DNA of 64,000 nucleotides, taken from the NCBI RefSeq assembly GCF_031458115.1, contig NZ_JAVDXV010000004.1:1-64000 (forward strand). The letters are read 5' to 3'. Positions 1 through 10,401 of the stretch are shown here, piece by piece. A model generated the notes under the pieces. That model saw only the letters and a program-made list of their open reading frames with translations. It had not been told where the DNA came from and ran no database searches. Every line of letters starts with the position of its first letter. Position 1 is the first letter of the stretch. A program made the translations under genes and the position numbers. Source of the DNA: Pelomonas asaccharophilus_A (lineage in GTDB: Bacteria > Pseudomonadota > Gammaproteobacteria > Burkholderiales > Burkholderiaceae_C).

Positions 1-167
1 GCGAGCGCATCCGCAGGCAGGTCTACGCCACGCGCAATGACGCCCGTGCCGACGTCTTCAACTACATCGAGATGTTCTACAACCCCAAGCGGCGCTACGG
101 CACCGCCGGCGACACTTCGCCGGTCGAGTTCGAACGACGCCATTCCCAACGGCTCACGGGTGTCTAG
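1..167 (+). CDS. IS3-family transposase OrfB, C-terminal end (5' partial)
   Basis: The frame opens at base 3 and gives 54 residues ending in a TAG at 165-167. The residues include YIEMFYNPKRRYGTAGDTSP and VEFERRH, the typical end of the DDE integrase core of IS3-family OrfB transposases (the 'Y-I-x-x-F-Y-N-x-x-R' motif followed by 'SPxxFE'). The catalytic Asp residues lie upstream of the window; the last catalytic Glu would also be just outside. It would cut and paste the IS. It is complete at the C terminus, and whether the element is active cannot be judged from this end. Confidence 0.85.
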   Translation, partial: ERIRRQVYATRNDARADVFNYIEMFYNPKRRYGTAGDTSPVEFERRHSQRLTGV

Positions 168-185
168 GAAATCCGGGGCGATTCA
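1..185 (+). mobile_element. IS3-family insertion sequence, right end (partial)
   Basis: The window opens inside an IS3-family element. It encodes the end of the OrfB transposase and then a short terminal segment. The segment 168-185, read on the minus strand, starts TGAATCGCCCCGG, which looks like an IS3-group terminal inverted repeat; the element is therefore taken to end at 185. The integrase reading frame on the minus strand breaks off exactly there, with the TGA stop at 183-185 supplied by the IS tip. The left end is outside the window, so the size and the target duplication cannot be checked. Confidence 0.75.
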
Positions 186-401
186 GCGCTGGGCTGGTGG
201 CAGCTTCGAAAAGTCGCCCAAGCTGGTCTTGGACCGATGACCATTTTCCGGGTCCCTGTACCTCGCGTACCAAGACCCGATGGATGCCGCCGTCAACTTG
301 CGGTAGCCGAGCATGCAGCCACCGGCCAGCTTCACCCAGTAGGGCTCCGACCGGGGCTTGGCCCTTGTCCGCGAATCCACCGTGTCGATCTTTGCACCCA
401 T
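183..401 (-). pseudogene. tyrosine-type phage/ICE integrase, N-terminal remnant cut by the IS
   Basis: Reading leftward from ATG 401 (preceded by GGAAG) there are 72 codons starting MGAKIDTVDSRTRAKPR, with EPYW, GCMLGYRK, WYARYRD and LGDF following. This is the N-terminal SAM-like region seen in a family of proteobacterial site-specific tyrosine recombinases. The frame stops at 183-185 inside the IS terminal repeat, so the catalytic domain (R-H-R-Y) is missing from this side. A longer in-frame start at 461 is possible but runs through direct repeats, so 401 is preferred. The gene lies next to a tRNA fragment and reads away from it, as expected for an integrase at the edge of a genomic island. 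The rest of the gene probably lies on the far side of the IS, outside the window. Confidence 0.8.
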
Positions 402-431
402 GTCTTCCTCCACGTTCGAGGAGATTCCATT

Positions 432-461
432 GTGGGCCAAAGTGGGCCAAAAGTGGGCCAA
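432..461 (+). repeat. three phased GTGGGCCAA direct repeats (candidate integrase arm sites)
   Basis: GTGGGCCAA occurs three times in a row, starting at 432, 442 and 453, that is every 10-11 bp, about one helical turn. They sit between the integrase start and the attachment-site tRNA fragment. Tyrosine recombinases bind short direct repeats (arm sites) next to the core att site, so this is the inferred role. The repeats are read directly; the function is inference. Confidence 0.55.
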
Positions 462-538
462 ACGTCTATGGATTTCCCGGGACCTCGTGGGACGCTTTCA
501 TAGGAGAAATGGCCAACGCACTACAGCGTCGCTCTCCC

Positions 539-594
539 AGTACCCTGCCCTCCGAAGGCAGGGGTTGTTGGTTCGATCCCAACCGGGCGCGCCA
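539..594 (+). other. 3' fragment of tRNA-Arg(CCG); attachment-site (att) repeat
   Basis: From 539 the sequence fits the second half of a tRNA: an anticodon stem-loop CCCTGCC-CTCCGAA-GGCAGGG (anticodon CCG), a T-arm around TTCGATC, the acceptor 3' strand and an encoded CCA at 592-594. The first half is absent: the expected GCGCCCG acceptor strand and D-arm are not found upstream, where the bases diverge before about 539. This is the classic leftover of an element that integrated into the 3' end of a tRNA gene. The intact tRNA-Arg should lie at the other end of the island, to the left of the window. It is not a working tRNA gene. Confidence 0.8.
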
Positions 595-602
595 AGCGCA
601 TC

Positions 603-634
603 AAGCACTTAGCTTCACGGCCAAGTGCTTTTTT
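603..634 (+). terminator. rho-independent terminator after the tRNA fragment
   Basis: AAGCACTT (603-610) pairs perfectly with AAGTGCTT (623-630) and is followed by a T run up to 634. It lies nine bases after the encoded CCA, so it is probably the original terminator of the tRNA-Arg gene, now stranded beside its 3' fragment. It would also stop transcription leaving the island. Confidence 0.8.
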
Positions 635-684
635 GTTGCCGGTACCGTACCGACGTACGGAGGCCCGCCCGGCACGCCGAGGGT

Positions 685-1575
685 TCAGGCGCCGACGTAG
701 CGCGTGAGCCCGTCCACCAGCGCGTCGAAGACGGCGCGGCAGGCGGCGTTCTGGCGCAGGTCTTCGTGCATGGCCACCCAGGTCTCCAGCGGCCACAGGA
801 ACTGCGCTGCAAGCACACGCTCCAGCGCTGGCTCGCGCCGCGCCAGCGGCAGCTGGCAGACGCCGATGCCGGCGCCGGCGCGGATCAGCGCCAACTGGGC
901 GGGGTCGGAGTCGCAGCGCAGCGCAAAGCTGTCGCGCGTGATGCCGCCCAGGCGCTTGGCGCCCGCGCGGATGAAGGGCGTCACCGCGTCGAAGCCGATC
1001 AGCGTGTGGCCCGCCAGGTCGGCGAAGGACGCGGGCCGCCCGCAGCGGTCGAGATAGGCCGGGTGGGCATGCAGGCCGATGTCGATGCTGCCGATGCGCC
1101 GCGCGATAAGCTGGCCCTGTTCGGGCGGCGTCATGCGCACGGCGATGTCGGCCTCGCGGCGCAGCAGGTCTTGCACGCGGTTGCTGAGTGCCAGCTCCAG
1201 CACCAGGCCCGGGTGACGCTCGCGCAGCGTGGCGAAGACCGGCGCCAGCACCTCGATGCCGACCACCTCGCTGGCCGTCACGCGCACCGTGCCGCTCACC
1301 GCCGCACCGCGTGCCGACGCCGCCCGCTGCAGCGCCGCGGCCGCGGTCTCCATCTGCTCGGCGTGGCCGCGCAAGGCCAGCGCCGCCTCGGTGGGCAGCA
1401 GGCCGGTGGGCGAGCGTGTGAACAGCGGCTGGCCCAGCGCGGCCTCCAGGGCGGCGACGTGGCGGCCCACGGTGGGCTGTGTCAGCCCCAGCACCCGCGC
1501 GGCACCCGACAGCGAGCCCTCGCGCAGCACGCCCAGCAGCGTCTGCAGCAGATCCCAGGGCGGCGTCGCGGTCAT
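685..1575 (-). CDS. LysR-family transcriptional regulator
   Basis: About 296 residues from ATG 1575 (MTATPPWDLLQ). The N-terminal winged helix-turn-helix is clear: a Leu-rich first helix, then GSLSGAARVLGLTQPTVGRH as the recognition region. The rest is the LysR effector-binding fold (VRVTASEVVGIEVLAP at the start of the domain). An upstream in-frame start at 1617 would add 14 residues that do not look like LysR, so 1575 is preferred. It is divergent from the epimerase/dehydratase pair starting at 1668, the usual arrangement for a LysR protein and its target operon. The ligand cannot be read from the sequence. Confidence 0.9.
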   Translation of the reverse strand: MTATPPWDLLQTLLGVLREGSLSGAARVLGLTQPTVGRHVAALEAALGQPLFTRSPTGLLPTEAALALRGHAEQMETAAAALQRAASARGAAVSGTVRVTASEVVGIEVLAPVFATLRERHPGLVLELALSNRVQDLLRREADIAVRMTPPEQGQLIARRIGSIDIGLHAHPAYLDRCGRPASFADLAGHTLIGFDAVTPFIRAGAKRLGGITRDSFALRCDSDPAQLALIRAGAGIGVCQLPLARREPALERVLAAQFLWPLETWVAMHEDLRQNAACRAVFDALVDGLTRYVGA

Positions 1576-1667
1576 GCATGAATGTATAGCCGCACCGCGA
1601 TCCTCGGCAATTTTCAAAGAAGCTGGCGCTTTCCAGAATGCCTGTCATCAACTTTCAAGGAGCGGCG

Positions 1668-2675
1668 ATGAACGGCAAGGACAGGACGGCACTGGTGCTC
1701 GGCGCGAGCGGTGGCATCGGCGGCGAGGTGGCCCGGCAACTGCGCGACGCCGGCTGGACGGTGAAGGCGCTGCAGCGCGGCCAGCGGGCGGCAACGCAGC
1801 GGCGCGACGGCATCGAATGGCTGCGCGGCGATGCGCTCACGGCGGCCGACGTGGCCCGCGCGGCGCAGGGCTGCGACGTCATCGTGCACGCCGTCAACCC
1901 GCCCGGCTACCGCGACTGGGAGCGCCTCGTGCTGCCGATGCTGGACAACGCCATCGCCGCCGCGACGACGCAGCAGGCCACGCTGGTGCTGCCCGGCACG
2001 GTCTACAACTTCGGGCCGGACGCCATCGCCGAACCGCTGCGCGAGGACGCACCGCAGCGTCCGGTCACGCGCAAGGGCGCCATCCGCGCGCAGATGGAGG
2101 CGCGCCTGCGCGCGGCCAGCGAACGCGGCATGCGCGTCCTCATCGTGCGGGCCGGCGACTTCTTCGGGCCGCGCGCCGGCAACAACTGGTTCTCGCAAGG
2201 CCTCATCCGGCCAGGCCGATCGGTCAAGACGATCAGCAACCCGGCCGCGCCCGGCGTCGGCCATCAGTGGGCCTACCTGCCCGACGTCGCACGCACGATG
2301 GTCGAGTTGCTGGCGCGGCGCGACACGCTGCCTGCCTTCGCCAGCTTCCACATGGCCGGCCACTGGGACGCCACCGGCCGCCAGATGGCCGAGGCCATCC
2401 AGCGCGTCGCCGCCCGCCACGGCCGCACGCCGCGCATCGCCGCGCTGCCGTGGTGGCTGCTGAACCTGGCAGGGCTGTTCATCGTCACCTTCCGCGAAAT
2501 GCGCGAGATGCGCTACCTGTGGCGGCAGTCGGTACGCATGGACAACGCCCGCCTCGTGGCCGTGCTGGGCCGCGAACCGCACACGCCGCTGGATGAGGCC
2601 GTCGAGGCCGCGCTGCGCGGCCTGGGCTGCCTGCCGGCAACGCCCGGCCAACGCGTGGTCAGCGCCGCAAGATAG
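1668..2675 (+). CDS. NAD(P)-dependent epimerase/dehydratase-like (extended SDR) protein
   Basis: 335 residues from ATG 1668, chosen because AAGGAG lies just upstream; an earlier ATG at 1638 has no such site. The N-terminal Rossmann motif is GASGGIGGEV, followed by DVIVHAVNPPGY. The extended-SDR tyrosine region is less canonical (VYNFG). It resembles NAD-dependent epimerases acting on nucleotide sugars or related substrates. It lies 33 nt before an IlvD/Edd dehydratase and divergent from a LysR regulator, so a sugar or sugar-acid pathway is plausible. The substrate is unknown. Confidence 0.8.
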   Translation: MNGKDRTALVLGASGGIGGEVARQLRDAGWTVKALQRGQRAATQRRDGIEWLRGDALTAADVARAAQGCDVIVHAVNPPGYRDWERLVLPMLDNAIAAATTQQATLVLPGTVYNFGPDAIAEPLREDAPQRPVTRKGAIRAQMEARLRAASERGMRVLIVRAGDFFGPRAGNNWFSQGLIRPGRSVKTISNPAAPGVGHQWAYLPDVARTMVELLARRDTLPAFASFHMAGHWDATGRQMAEAIQRVAARHGRTPRIAALPWWLLNLAGLFIVTFREMREMRYLWRQSVRMDNARLVAVLGREPHTPLDEAVEAALRGLGCLPATPGQRVVSAAR

Positions 2676-2708
2676 CGCTACCATTTGCCTCCTTTCGAGG
2701 AGACGACG

Positions 2709-4433
2709 GTGACGGACGGCAAGAAAAAGCTGCGCAGCCAGGACTGGTTCGGCGGGCGCGACAAGATGGGTTTCGTGCACCGCGCGTGGCTGCGCAACCA
2801 GGGCTATCCGAACGACTATTTCGGCGGCAGGCCGGTCATCGGCATCTGCAACACCTGGAGCGAGCTGACGCCGTGCAACGGCCACCTGCGCGACCTGGCG
2901 GAGAACGTCAAGCGCGGCATCCTCGAAGCCGGCGGCGTGCCGATGGAGTTCCCGGTCATGTCGCTGGGCGAGACCATCATGAAGCCCACCACGATGCTGT
3001 TCCGCAACCTCGCGAGCATGGATGTGGAGGAATCGCTACGGGCCAATCCGCTCGACGCCGTCGTTCTGATGGCGGGCTGCGACAAGACGACGCCGTCGCT
3101 GTTGATGGGCGCCTGCAGCGTGGGCCTGCCGGCGCTGGTGGTGTCGGGCGGGCCCATGCTGAACGGCAAGTTCCGCGGCGGCGAGATCGGCTCGGGCACG
3201 TTCAACTGGCAGGTGAAGGCCAAGATCGACAGCGGTGAGTTCACGGCCGACGACCTGACCGAGGCCGAGGTCTGCGGCGCGCGCAGCGCCGGCCACTGCA
3301 ACACCATGGGCACGGCGTCGACGATGGCGGTCATGAGCGAGGCGCTGGGCATGACGCTGCCCGGCATGGCTTCCATCCCCGCCGCCGATTCGCGCAAGAA
3401 GCTGATGGCGCAGTTGAGCGGCCGGCGCATCGTGGAGATGGTCCATGAAGGCCTGACCCCCGCCAAGGTGATGACGCGCCAGGCCTTCGAGAACGCCATC
3501 GTCGTGAACGCGGCGGTGGGCGGCTCCACCAACTTCATCCTGCACCTGCTGGCCATCGCCGGCCGCATCGGCGTGCCACTGGCGCTGGAGGACTTCGACC
3601 GCCACGGCAGTCAGGTGCCGCTGCTGGTCAACCTGAAGCCGTCGGGCCAGCGGCTGATGGAGGACTTCTTCTACGCGGGCGGCCTGGCCGTCGTCATGAA
3701 GGAACTGGGCGGGCTGCTGCACCGCGATGTGCTGACGATCAATGGCAAGACGCTGGACGACAACTACCGCGCAGCGACCTGCTACGACACGACCGTCATC
3801 CGCCCGCTGGACCAACCGCTGCAACCCGCTGCTGGCATCGCCGTGCTGCACGGCAACCTGTGCGAGCAGGGCGCCGTCATCAAACCCTCGGCGGCCACGC
3901 CAGCCCTGTTGAAGCACCGCGGCCCGGCGGTCGTGTTCAGCAGCATGGAGGACTACCACGCCCGCATCGACGACCCCGACCTGCCCATCACGGCCGACAG
4001 CGTCATCGTGCTCCAGGGCGTGGGCCCGCGCGGCTACCCCGGCATGCCCGAGGTGGGCAACGTGGACCTGCCGCGCAAGCTCGTGGAGCAAGGCGTGCAG
4101 GACATGGTGCGCATCTCCGATGGCCGCATGAGCGGCACGGCCTATGGCACGGTCGTGCTGCACGTGGCGCCCGAGTCCGCGGCCGGCGGCGCGCTGGCGC
4201 TGGTCCAGGACGGCGATCTCATCGAGCTGGATGTGCCGGCGCGCCGGCTGCAGCTGCTGGTGGACGACGCCGAGCTGTCGCGCCGCCGCGCTGCCTGGGC
4301 GCCACCCGCGCCGCGGGCCTCACGCGGCTACGTGAAGCTGTACGTGGACCACGTGCAGCAGGCCCATCTCGGCGCCGACCTGGACCTGCTCGTCGGCAGC
4401 TCGGGCTCCATCGTCGAGCGCGACTCTCACTAG
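2709..4433 (+). CDS. IlvD/Edd-family dehydratase (probably sugar-acid, e.g. arabinonate-type)
   Basis: 574 residues from GTG 2709, chosen because GAGGAG ends 7-8 nt before it; a TTG at 2685 gives a longer frame without a good site. Family motifs are complete: the three Fe-S cysteines are Cys47 (GICNTWSE), Cys124 (MAGCDKTTPS) and Cys197 (GHCNTMGTAS). The C-terminal domain has ISDGRMSGTAYG, where Ser is the expected base. IlvD and Edd themselves are usually over 600 residues; a length near 575 with this spacing fits the pentonate (L-arabinonate/D-xylonate) dehydratases with a [2Fe-2S] cluster. It dehydrates a 2,3-dihydroxy acid to a 2-keto acid in the cytoplasm. Its stop overlaps the stop of the next, convergent gene in the four bases CTAG. 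Confidence 0.88.
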   Translation: MTDGKKKLRSQDWFGGRDKMGFVHRAWLRNQGYPNDYFGGRPVIGICNTWSELTPCNGHLRDLAENVKRGILEAGGVPMEFPVMSLGETIMKPTTMLFRNLASMDVEESLRANPLDAVVLMAGCDKTTPSLLMGACSVGLPALVVSGGPMLNGKFRGGEIGSGTFNWQVKAKIDSGEFTADDLTEAEVCGARSAGHCNTMGTASTMAVMSEALGMTLPGMASIPAADSRKKLMAQLSGRRIVEMVHEGLTPAKVMTRQAFENAIVVNAAVGGSTNFILHLLAIAGRIGVPLALEDFDRHGSQVPLLVNLKPSGQRLMEDFFYAGGLAVVMKELGGLLHRDVLTINGKTLDDNYRAATCYDTTVIRPLDQPLQPAAGIAVLHGNLCEQGAVIKPSAATPALLKHRGPAVVFSSMEDYHARIDDPDLPITADSVIVLQGVGPRGYPGMPEVGNVDLPRKLVEQGVQDMVRISDGRMSGTAYGTVVLHVAPESAAGGALALVQDGDLIELDVPARRLQLLVDDAELSRRRAAWAPPAPRASRGYVKLYVDHVQQAHLGADLDLLVGSSGSIVERDSH

Positions 4434-4978
4434 AGCTTCAGTTGTCCGTGGACACCCTCGTCCACCCGCTGACCCACGATCGCGCCGAACAGCATCTTGA
4501 TGCCGGCGATGACGGTGCCGTGGCGGTTGTCCCAGTATTCGCCGCTGACCGGATCCACGCGCAACAGGCAGATGCGCGGGTCGCTGACACCCTCGGTGAA
4601 CCAGGCGCGCATCTTGGGGCTCCACAGTCGCTGGATGGTGGCAGGGTCGGTGACCTGCACGGCCTCGCCGTCCAGCTTCAGGTGGCCGGCGTTGTCGCCC
4701 TCCTTGAAGAACAGCGTCACGCGCGGGTCGCGGTCCAGCTCGATGTTCTTCAGGCTGTCGATCTCCGTGAAGAACCACAGCGCGCCGCTGCCCTCCTCCA
4801 CTTCCGTGACGGTCATGGGCCGCGCATGCAGCTGCGAATTCAGTCCCAGCGTGCAGAAGAAGCAGCTGTTGCCGGCATTGACCATCTCCGCGATCTTTTG
4901 CGCGGCGGCCGGGCCGCTGAGGTTCTGTTCGGTGCTGAGCTCGTCGTCGTGCGAGGTCACAAGGCGGTCGTCGTTCAT
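4430..4978 (-). CDS. pyridoxamine 5'-phosphate oxidase-family protein (general-stress-protein-26-like)
   Basis: 182 residues from ATG 4978, preceded by AGGAG. The split-barrel flavin-binding fold is suggested by CFFCTLGLNSQLHARPMT, LWFFTEIDS and DPRVTLFFKEGD, as in the short PNPOx-like stress proteins that bind FMN or F420. The N-terminal ~25 residues are polar and probably disordered. True PdxH enzymes have a different C-terminal motif, so the vitamin B6 role is unlikely. It is monocistronic, convergent with the dehydratase (stop codons overlap) and divergent from the Anbu gene. Confidence 0.8.
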   Translation of the reverse strand: MNDDRLVTSHDDELSTEQNLSGPAAAQKIAEMVNAGNSCFFCTLGLNSQLHARPMTVTEVEEGSGALWFFTEIDSLKNIELDRDPRVTLFFKEGDNAGHLKLDGEAVQVTDPATIQRLWSPKMRAWFTEGVSDPRICLLRVDPVSGEYWDNRHGTVIAGIKMLFGAIVGQRVDEGVHGQLKL

Positions 4979-5120
4979 GGTGAATCTCCTGGGTTGCAAC
5001 TCCCCGAGACTAGGCAGCACCCGCCCCCGCGCTTGTCGGCCCGAAGGACTGTTGTCTGTCAGACCCGCCGCCATGCACCGGCCGTAACATGGACTGCAAC
5101 TCTTTCGCAGGAACCACCCC

Positions 5121-5861
5121 ATGACCTACTGCGTCGCGATGCGCCTGCGCGCCGGCCTGCTGTTCGCCTCCGACACCCGCACCAACGCGGGCGTGGACCA
5201 CATCGCCAGCTTCCGCAAGATGTACCAGTTCCAGATCCCGCACCTGCGCGAGATCGTCATCCTCGCGGCCGGCAACCTGGCGACCACGCAGTCCGTCATC
5301 TCGCTGCTGAACCAGCGCCTGAATGGCGACGGCGAGCATCTGCTCAACGTGCCCAGCCTGTACGACGCGGCCGTGCTGCTGGGCCGCACGCTGAAAGAGG
5401 TGGTGCACCGCGACGGCGACGACCCGCACAACCATGGCGTGGACTTCGGCGCCAACTTCCTCATCGGCGGCCAGATCAAGGGCGAGGGGCCACGGCTGTT
5501 CCATGTCTACCCGCAGGGCAACTTCATCGAGGCGACCGAAGACACGCCCTACTTCCAGATCGGCGAAAGCAAATACGGCAAGCCGATCATCGACCGCGTC
5601 ATCCGCTACGAGACCACGGCGCTGGACGAGGCCGCCAAGTGCACGCTGGTCAGCTTCGACTCCACCATCCAGTCCAACCTGTCGGTGGGCCTGCCCATCG
5701 ACATGCTGATGCTGCGCGCCAACCAGTTCGAGCAGGCCATGCAGCCGCCGCACCGCATCGAGCGCGACGACCCTTACTTCCTGTCGCTGCGCACCGGCTG
5801 GAGCGCCGGTCTGCGCAAGGTGTTCGACGACCTCCCCAACGAGCCCTGGTTCCAGACTTAG
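5121..5861 (+). CDS. Anbu, bacterial proteasome-type protease homologue
   Basis: 246 residues beginning MTYCVAMRL. Removal of Met would expose Thr as the N-terminal nucleophile; Asp18 (FASDTRTNAG) and Lys33 (FRKMY) sit where the proteasome Asp17/Lys33 catalytic residues are expected. GNLATTQ and GGQ(I)KGEGPRLF are typical of Anbu (ancestral beta subunit). Known Anbu proteins form open helical or ring assemblies. In many proteobacteria the gene is clustered with alpha-E, circularly permuted ATP-grasp and transglutaminase-like genes; none of these is adjacent here. A TAACAT -10-like hexamer lies about 25 nt upstream. Confidence 0.9.
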   Translation: MTYCVAMRLRAGLLFASDTRTNAGVDHIASFRKMYQFQIPHLREIVILAAGNLATTQSVISLLNQRLNGDGEHLLNVPSLYDAAVLLGRTLKEVVHRDGDDPHNHGVDFGANFLIGGQIKGEGPRLFHVYPQGNFIEATEDTPYFQIGESKYGKPIIDRVIRYETTALDEAAKCTLVSFDSTIQSNLSVGLPIDMLMLRANQFEQAMQPPHRIERDDPYFLSLRTGWSAGLRKVFDDLPNEPWFQT

Positions 5862-5885
5862 CCCACCCCCTACCGCCTGACGGCG

Positions 5886-5926
5886 GCCCCCTCAAGGGGG
5901 CGCTGCAGGTGGCCCGGCAAAGCCGG
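5886..5926. repeat. paired hairpins in the convergent intergenic region (bidirectional terminator or REP-like)
   Basis: GCCCCC-TCAA-GGGGGC (5886-5901) and CCGGC-AAA-GCCGG (5914-5926) lie between the stop of Anbu (5861) and the stop of the sensor kinase on the other strand (6011). There is no T tail on either strand. Double hairpins of this kind recur in intergenic regions of Burkholderiales, so this may be a repeated element as well as a transcription barrier. The remaining bases up to 6010 show nothing else. Confidence 0.5.
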
Positions 5927-6010
5927 TTCCACGGCAACTGCTGGATGGGGCATCGCGCCGAGGCGCGCCACCGTGAAGCCAGCCACCAGACGCGCGTCGA
6001 GTGATCCCGT

Positions 6011-9037
<3,027 letters not shown>

Positions 9038-9038
9038 C

Positions 9039-9674
9039 TCAATTCCACACGTCGACGATGCCGCGCCGGATCGCGATGACGACGGCCTGCGTGCGGTCGG
9101 CCGCATGCAGCTTGGACAGGATGGCCTTCATGTGCGTCTTGACCGTGTCTTCGGACAGCCCCAGTTCGGCGCCGATGTCGCGGTTGGAGCCGCCCTGCGC
9201 CAGCCGGCGCAGCACGTCCAGCTCACGGGCGGACAACTCGTCCTGCAGCGCGTACTGGCCCAGCTCGGCCGCCACTTCGGCGGGCAGGTAGCGCCGCCCG
9301 GCGTGCACCTGGCGGATGGCCTCCACCAGCTCGCGTCGGATCGCGTTCTTCAGCAGATAGCCGCTGGCGCCGGCCGCGAACGCGCGGCGGGCCTGCGCGT
9401 CGCCGCGGTAGGTGGTCAACACCAGCACGCGGGCGTCGGGCGACTGCGCGACGATGCGGGCGATGGCGGCGGCGCCGTCCAGCTCGGGCATCTGCAGATC
9501 CATCAGCACCACGTCAGGGCGCAGCGCCGCAAAGGCCTCCACGGCGGCCTGGCCGTCGGCCGCCTCGCCCACCAGCTCCAGCCCGTCGTGCGCGGCCAGC
9601 AGCGCCGCGATGCCTTCGCGCATCAGCGGGTGGTCGTCCACGGTCATGACGCGGATGGGAGCGGTAGCAGGCAT
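9039..9674 (-). CDS. NarL/FixJ-family response regulator (partner of the propeller kinase)
   Basis: 211 residues from ATG 9674 (MPATAPIRVMTVDDHPLMREG). The receiver domain has acidic Asp13/Asp14, phospho-acceptor Asp59 (VVLMDLQMP) and Lys at YLLKN. The C terminus is a LuxR-type helix-turn-helix (SARELDVLRRLAQGGSNRDIG, SEDTVKTHM). A longer start at 9770 would add 32 residues without receiver character. It is the first gene of a two-gene operon with the kinase, which starts one base after this stop. Confidence 0.9.
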   Translation of the reverse strand: MPATAPIRVMTVDDHPLMREGIAALLAAHDGLELVGEAADGQAAVEAFAALRPDVVLMDLQMPELDGAAAIARIVAQSPDARVLVLTTYRGDAQARRAFAAGASGYLLKNAIRRELVEAIRQVHAGRRYLPAEVAAELGQYALQDELSARELDVLRRLAQGGSNRDIGAELGLSEDTVKTHMKAILSKLHAADRTQAVVIAIRRGIVDVWN

Positions 9675-9833
9675 GCCGGGAGTGTCGCTGCTGCAGCGCA
9701 GCATGGCGTTCACCCGAAAGAGTGAATGCTGCGTCGCTGGGTGGGGGCTGGGTCGGGCGAGCGCGGACACCTAGCATCCGTTTCTAACGCCATGGGCAAG
9801 CGCAACGCCGGCCCTCGCAGGGAGAAAAGCTGT

Positions 9834-10394
9834 ATGAACCCCGCCATCCGCGTCGCCGTCGAACACGCCGACCCCCTGCTCGCCGCTGGTCTGCACAGCG
9901 TGCTGAGCGAACAGATCGACATCCAGCTCGTCGCGCCCGCGACCGGGGCCGACGTCGTCGTGGCCGACTATGGCCGCGGCCTGTGGCTGGCCGGCCAGCG
10001 GCCGCGGCCGGCGCCGCGCGTCATGGTGCTGACCGCGCAGGACCGCGAGCAGGATGTGCGCCACGCGCTGGAGGCCGGCGTGGACGGCTATCTGCAGCAG
10101 TGCTGCGCCGTGCAGGAGCTGGTGCAGGGGCTGCGGCAACTGGCGCGCGGCTCGCGCTGCCTCAGCGCCGTCGCGGCCGGCCGCATCGCCGACAGCCTGC
10201 AGCACGACAGCCTCACGCAACGCGAGCGCGAGGTGCTGGGCCTGGCCTCGCACGGCAAGAGCAACAAGGCCATCGCGCTGGCGCTGGACATCTCGCTGGG
10301 CACGGTCAAGGTGCACATGAAGGGCGTAATGGGCAAGCTGGGCGCAACCACGCGCACGGAGGCCGCGCGCATCGCGCTGGAACGCGGGCTGTAG
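9834..10394 (+). CDS. LuxR-family response regulator, short divergent receiver
   Basis: 186 residues from ATG 9834 (AGGGAG upstream). The receiver is compact: acidic residues Glu10 and Asp13 replace the usual Asp pair, with a phospho-acceptor candidate Asp45 (VVVADYGRG) and only a short stretch before VMVLTAQDRE. The output domain is canonical LuxR HTH (LTQREREVLGLASHGKSNK, LGTVKVHMKG). No kinase gene is adjacent on this strand; it is divergent from the propeller kinase/regulator operon and might receive phosphate from that kinase. The spacing of the first acidic residues suggests weakened or altered phosphorylation. Confidence 0.82.
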   Translation: MNPAIRVAVEHADPLLAAGLHSVLSEQIDIQLVAPATGADVVVADYGRGLWLAGQRPRPAPRVMVLTAQDREQDVRHALEAGVDGYLQQCCAVQELVQGLRQLARGSRCLSAVAAGRIADSLQHDSLTQREREVLGLASHGKSNKAIALALDISLGTVKVHMKGVMGKLGATTRTEAARIALERGL

Positions 10395-10401
10395 CGCTTG
10401 T

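Noticed and set aside
539..594. Functional tRNA gene
   Set aside because: The 5' acceptor strand and D-arm are missing, so it cannot fold into a full tRNA.
3860..6004. 714-residue plus-strand frame from the dehydratase through Anbu
   Set aside because: It runs out of frame across three genes that have clear motifs in other frames, and its residues are Arg/Pro/Ala-rich without any domain.
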